Source: Myroides phaeus (GTDB taxonomy: Bacteria; Bacteroidota; Bacteroidia; Flavobacteriales; Flavobacteriaceae). Taken from it: DNA of 35,941 nucleotides. The position numbers and the translations under genes were made by a program. A model generated the notes under the pieces. The model searched no databases. It saw only the letters and a program-made list of their open reading frames with translations, and had not been told where the DNA came from. Shown here piece by piece: positions 32,818 to 35,941 of the stretch. Within the stretch, counting starts at the first letter, position 1; every line of letters begins with the position of its first letter. The stretch is taken from NCBI RefSeq assembly GCF_900099675.1, contig NZ_FNDQ01000025.1, positions 1-35,941 of the forward strand, in the 5' to 3' direction.

Positions 32818-34128
32818 TTACTCTTTAGCAAGAGCAATCTTCACTTTTTTATTTTTTAGCTTAGTATTTTCTAATTTAGCTAATAAAGGTTTTATTTTAT
32901 GAGTGCTTACAGCTACAAAAGCCTGCTTATCTCTCACGTCAATTAAACCAATATTCTCTTTGTTTAGACCACCTGTTTTAATTAAAAAACCAACGATGTC
33001 TACCTTGTTTACCTTATCTTTTTTACCAGCACTGATATAAATAGTTTTAAAGTCAGTTTGGTTGTCTATTTTATACTTACCTTCTAAGTTTTCAATAGGT
33101 AATTCAGGATCGATAAAACTAAACTTTTCATCATTTGTAACCATAACGTATGCTTTACCAGAAGCTTTCATACGAGCAGTACGACCATTTCTGTGGATAA
33201 ACGCATCTTCTTTTTCTGGAATTTGGTAGTGAATTACGTGTCCTATTTCCGGAATATCTAATCCGCGCGCAGCTAAATCTGTGGCAATTAGAATATGACA
33301 ACTACCATTTCTAAACATCATTAAAGCGCGCTCGCGTTCTTCTTGTAACAAACCACCGTGAAAAGCACCATTAGCAACACCTTTTTTTGTCAATGTTTCA
33401 CTAATTCTTGCTACTGCATCTCTATGGTTACAGAAAATAAGAATAGTGTCTTTTCCAATTTTACCAACTAATTTAATTACAGTTTCTAATTTCTCTTCAG
33501 CAGAAGAAATAACCTGACTAAAAGTTAAGTCTGGTTTTGCTTCTTCAGATTTCAAAAAGTGAATACGCTCAGGATCTTCGATACCTGTGAAATCAGGAAT
33601 TTTCTTCAAAGCCGTAGCAGAAGTCAGCATTCTAAAGTTAATATTGTCAAAAGAGTTTATGATGTAGTCCATATCATCTTGGAATCCCATCTCTAAAGCC
33701 TTATCAAATTCGTCGATTACGTAACTTTTAACCGTTTCAGTATTAAAAGAACCTTCTTCAACGTGAAATGCCACACGACCAGGTGTACCAACTAATACAG
33801 CAGGAGGTGTACTAAAATTGTTTAGTTCAGTTCTTGTAGAATGTCCACCGTAACAAGCGTTGATTTTAAACGCTGTTCCCATTTTCTTGAAAACAGTTTC
33901 TATCTGTAAAGCTAATTCGCGTGAAGGAACAAGAATAACTGCTTGAACACCTTTTATATTAGGGTCTAAACGGTTGATAAGAGGCATAAGAAAAGCCACT
34001 GTTTTACCTGACCCAGTAGGTGACAATAAGATAATGTTATTCTTTTTTTGAGCAGCGTTAAATGCCTTTGTTTGCATTTCGTTTAACGCTGTAATATTTA
34101 AGTTTTGAAGTATTTCTGCTTTATTCAT
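32818..34128 (-). CDS. DEAD-box RNA helicase with DbpA-type RNA-binding domain
   Basis: This 436-residue ATP-dependent RNA helicase has an N-terminal Q-motif region, motif I SPTGSGKT (36-43), Ia VPSRELALQ (68-76), Ib GTPGRV (114-119), II DEFD (139-142), III SAT (170-172), V ATDLAARGLDIPE and VI HRNGRTARM. Motif II is DEFD instead of DEAD. The C-terminal part (about 370-436; VDIVGFLIKTGGLNKENIGLIDV, in pieces IVGFLIKTGGL and NIGLIDVRDKQAFVAV) matches the DbpA RNA-binding domain, which in E. coli targets 23S rRNA hairpin 92 during large-subunit assembly. A ribosome-assembly role is therefore likely, but unproven. The start is supported by a -7 box placed almost against the ATG. Confidence 0.93.
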   Translation of the reverse strand: MNKAEILQNLNITALNEMQTKAFNAAQKKNNIILLSPTGSGKTVAFLMPLINRLDPNIKGVQAVILVPSRELALQIETVFKKMGTAFKINACYGGHSTRTELNNFSTPPAVLVGTPGRVAFHVEEGSFNTETVKSYVIDEFDKALEMGFQDDMDYIINSFDNINFRMLTSATALKKIPDFTGIEDPERIHFLKSEEAKPDLTFSQVISSAEEKLETVIKLVGKIGKDTILIFCNHRDAVARISETLTKKGVANGAFHGGLLQEERERALMMFRNGSCHILIATDLAARGLDIPEIGHVIHYQIPEKEDAFIHRNGRTARMKASGKAYVMVTNDEKFSFIDPELPIENLEGKYKIDNQTDFKTIYISAGKKDKVNKVDIVGFLIKTGGLNKENIGLIDVRDKQAFVAVSTHKIKPLLAKLENTKLKNKKVKIALAKE

Positions 34129-34133
34129 AGCCG

Positions 34134-34141
34134 CAAAGGTA
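34134..34141 (-). promoter_or_regulatory. -7 box for the helicase gene (TACCTTTG), almost leaderless
   Basis: CAAAGGTA on the plus strand reads TACCTTTG on the minus strand, an exact match. Only five bases separate it from the ATG, so a start at the usual distance would lie on or next to the A of ATG. No TTG at normal -33 spacing is seen. Confidence 0.5.
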
Positions 34142-34312
34142 TGTTTATTATTTTTTTGTTTTACATCACCAAGACGGAATTAGCAAAAAATAAATTCAAC
34201 TTATTTTAGCTGTTATAAATACATTATAAAAACAAAGTTTAGTTGTATTGTTTTGATGTTTAGTTAACTACGCGTTAATTTGGCTTGTAGTGGGGGATAG
34301 GGCTAATAAATG

Positions 34313-34344
34313 TTGTACTAAGGCAAGGGAAATAAGTATATTTG
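34313..34344 (+). promoter_or_regulatory. Promoter of the HTH-Fic gene (TTG-N21-TATATTTG)
   Basis: TTG at 34313-34315 and an exact -7 box at 34337-34344 are separated by 21 bases, with the ATG 28 bases further. This is the best promoter in the window. Confidence 0.65.
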
Positions 34345-34371
34345 CAAACAATGTGAAAATACGTGGGGACT

Positions 34372-35256
34372 ATGATTTATATTTCAGTAAAAGAATTTGC
34401 ACAAAAGCAGGGAGTATCAGAAACGACAGTTAGAAATCACTGTACAGCTGGTAAAATAGAAGGCGCTTTTAAAGAAGGAAGAGCTTGGAGTATTCCTGTT
34501 GATGCAGTATTATTGAAAAGTAGTAGAGCGGAAGCCATTAAGAAATCCCTACTTGAAGTACTACAAGAGCAGAAGGGAAAGGGATTGAAAAAGGGAATTT
34601 ACCACCGTACTCAGGTGGAGTTTACTTATAATTCTAATCGTATTAAAGGAACTGAATTAACTCGAGATCAAACGCGTCATATTTTTGAAACTAATACTGT
34701 TGGAACTACTCGTGGATGTGTAAATGTTGATGATGTTATTGAAACAGCGAATCACTTTCGTTGTATTGATATGATAATTGAAAATGCAGAACAGGTACTG
34801 ACAGAAGAGTCAACTAAGAAGTTACACGCTCGTTTAAAAGTAGGAACATCTGACAATGGAAAACCTTGGTTTAACGTAGGAAAGTACAAACAGGTGTCAA
34901 ATGATACCGATACTTACATTGCTTGTTCACCAGAAGAGGTTGAAGAACGTATGCGTAGCGTGTTTGCACATTATCAGAATATAGAGGTTAAGACAATAGA
35001 AGATGTTGTAGAGCTTCTTTATCAGTTTGAAAGCATACGACCTTTTCAGGATTGTAATGGGCGAATAGCGCGTTTGATTCTTTATAAGGAATGCTTAGCT
35101 AATCAACTTGTACCGTTTTTCATAGAAGAAGAAATGAGAGACGAATACTTTAAAGGAATAGGAGAGTGGCCTATATCGAGAGAACGTTTGTTAAAAGTGT
35201 GCTTAAAGGCTCAGAGCGATTACCAAAAAGTACTTAAACGACATAAATTGTATTAA
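34372..35256 (+). CDS. HTH-Fic-domain protein with degenerate active site
   Basis: From the ATG at 34372 the protein has 294 residues; a GTG nine bases upstream extends the frame but is not needed. An N-terminal MerR/excisionase-like helix-turn-helix (ISVKEFAQKQGVSETTVRNH, then WSIPVDA) is followed by a Fic domain. Fic enzymes AMPylate proteins through HPFxDGNGRxxR and are restrained by an inhibitory helix (S/T)xxxE(G/N). Here the core reads RPFQDCNGRIAR (35038-35073): the catalytic His is Arg (CGA) and the first Gly is Cys. The inhibitory helix reads SNRIKG, with Lys (34645-34647) replacing Glu. The rest of the domain looks intact (LYQFESI before the motif; LANQLVPFFIEEEMRDEY after). It is probably not a normal AMPylator and may act through binding or as a regulator. 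It is divergent from the DEAD-box gene and has its own promoter and terminator. Confidence 0.88.
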   Translation: MIYISVKEFAQKQGVSETTVRNHCTAGKIEGAFKEGRAWSIPVDAVLLKSSRAEAIKKSLLEVLQEQKGKGLKKGIYHRTQVEFTYNSNRIKGTELTRDQTRHIFETNTVGTTRGCVNVDDVIETANHFRCIDMIIENAEQVLTEESTKKLHARLKVGTSDNGKPWFNVGKYKQVSNDTDTYIACSPEEVEERMRSVFAHYQNIEVKTIEDVVELLYQFESIRPFQDCNGRIARLILYKECLANQLVPFFIEEEMRDEYFKGIGEWPISRERLLKVCLKAQSDYQKVLKRHKLY

Positions 35257-35267
35257 AAATATCAAAT

Positions 35268-35299
35268 GCCTCATAAGTGTAAACTGTGAGGCTTTTTTA
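35268..35299 (+). terminator. Terminator of the HTH-Fic gene
   Basis: An eight-pair stem (GCCTCATA with TGTGAGGC, one G-U) and a nine-base loop are followed by TTTTTT. Confidence 0.82.
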
Positions 35300-35941
35300 T
35301 GCCTGCTTGTTTAGGGGAGTTTTATTAGAGTTACTTTCACTTATAAGTACAGGTAAGCAAATTGCTACAAAATAAAAAAGGAGAATTGATATTCTCTCAA
35401 TTCTCCTTTTTGTACCCCCGAGGGGACAAATATCGAACAATTTTCTTGAAGATGTTGAACGTTTTCAGGAATTGTTTTCAGGAATAATTTCTAAGTGAAT
35501 TCACGCTTTTAAATGTTAATATATAATTTAACAAAACCTAATACGTTAAATTTATGCATAGTTTTTTTGGAAGATTATAAAATCTTTGTGTTTTGTAAAT
35601 ATTATATAGAAAATAATATTAGATAGTTAAAATGAACTATACTACGGGATATAGTTCTAGTCGTATTATACGAATACTAAATGACTCAGATAATAATAAG
35701 CTAAAGTAAAAATATTTTGTAAATACTATGCATAAATTAGATTATAGATGACATTTTTAGTCGTTTTTGTATGTAATTTAATATTTTTTTTATAAGTTAA
35801 TGTTGTGTAAATGTTAATAAAACTATTTTTTTAGGTTAATTTATTGTGTATCTCCGTTTTTAGTCATAAGCTGTAATATTGGCGATAACTAGCCTATCAA
35901 AGAGCTTTTCACCAAAGTACCTTCTATTAAGTTTATAGATG
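35300..35941. other. Long AT-rich non-coding end region
   Basis: I see no credible ORF in these 642 bases. They hold a strong hairpin (35375-35411), a tRNA-3'-end-like scrap (35411-35438), a tandem pair of GTTTTCAGGAAT (35461-35472 and 35474-35485), two short palindromes (35634-35657 and 35661-35673), and a final ATG at 35939-35941 that may begin the next gene. Confidence 0.5.
35375..35411. terminator. Strong hairpin, probable terminator
   Basis: A perfect 15-bp stem (AAAAAGGAGAATTGA with TCAATTCTCCTTTTT) and a seven-base loop. It is flanked by A and T runs, so it could work on either strand. No gene within the window obviously needs it on the minus strand, which makes it a possible remnant of a removed gene. 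Confidence 0.7.

Noticed and set aside
35411..35438. A functional tRNA gene at this place
   Set aside because: The T stem is not complementary and there is no anticodon or D arm; at most it is a scrap.

Overview
The window looks like chromosomal DNA of a low-GC member of the Flavobacteriaceae (Bacteroidota). Four things point there: promoters with a TAnnTTTG -7 box (often without a clear -33 TTG), few Shine-Dalgarno sites, many AT-rich hairpin terminators, and gene types typical of the family (an M42 peptidase beside a DUF4294 gene, a short histone-H1-like protein, a capnine/serine-palmitoyltransferase-like enzyme, fused E1 alpha/beta dehydrogenases). Myroides is my best guess for the genus, but the sequence alone does not prove it.

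Layout. 1-94 resembles the right end of an insertion sequence. It abuts, in frame, a very long repetitive ORF (95-7780) that has lost its natural 5' end. This is a modular, probably surface-exposed protein of at least 2,500 residues with a flavobacterial C-terminal domain. A spacer with a perfect 21-bp inverted repeat and a small membrane protein follow. An apparent operon (8620-12235) holds a fused 2-oxoacid dehydrogenase E1, purC and a nitroreductase. Next come a second, larger fused E1 (12486-14891), an alpha-oxoamine synthase likely to make sulfonolipid or sphingoid bases (15132-16397), and a small lipoprotein. A minus-strand block (16977-22812) carries a Bcr/CflA-type exporter, an AbgT-family transporter, an SseB-like/chloramphenicol-acetyltransferase-like gene pair and an M42 aminopeptidase. 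A divergent plus-strand block (22892-26310) has a DUF4294 protein, dnaX split by a -1 frameshift, and a CvfB-like S1 RNA-binding protein. The remainder is regulatory and accessory: a WYL regulator, an orphan histidine kinase, an unknown protein, a membrane-anchored HlyD-like adaptor without a pump, a Crp/Fnr-like regulator, the histone-like protein, a DbpA-type DEAD-box helicase, and an HTH-Fic protein whose catalytic and inhibitory residues are both replaced. The last 640 bases have no gene.

The most interesting signals are these. (1) dnaX has an A10 run containing an in-phase A AAA AAG heptamer that joins a 361-residue gamma form to a 605-residue tau form. (2) The Fic protein has lost both its catalytic His and its inhibitory Glu and is fused to a DNA-binding domain. 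(3) The giant repeat gene appears to be interrupted by an IS. (4) The spacer near 7.95 kb holds a strong RNA-like hairpin. I saw no CRISPR array, rRNA gene, complete tRNA gene or complete transposase.
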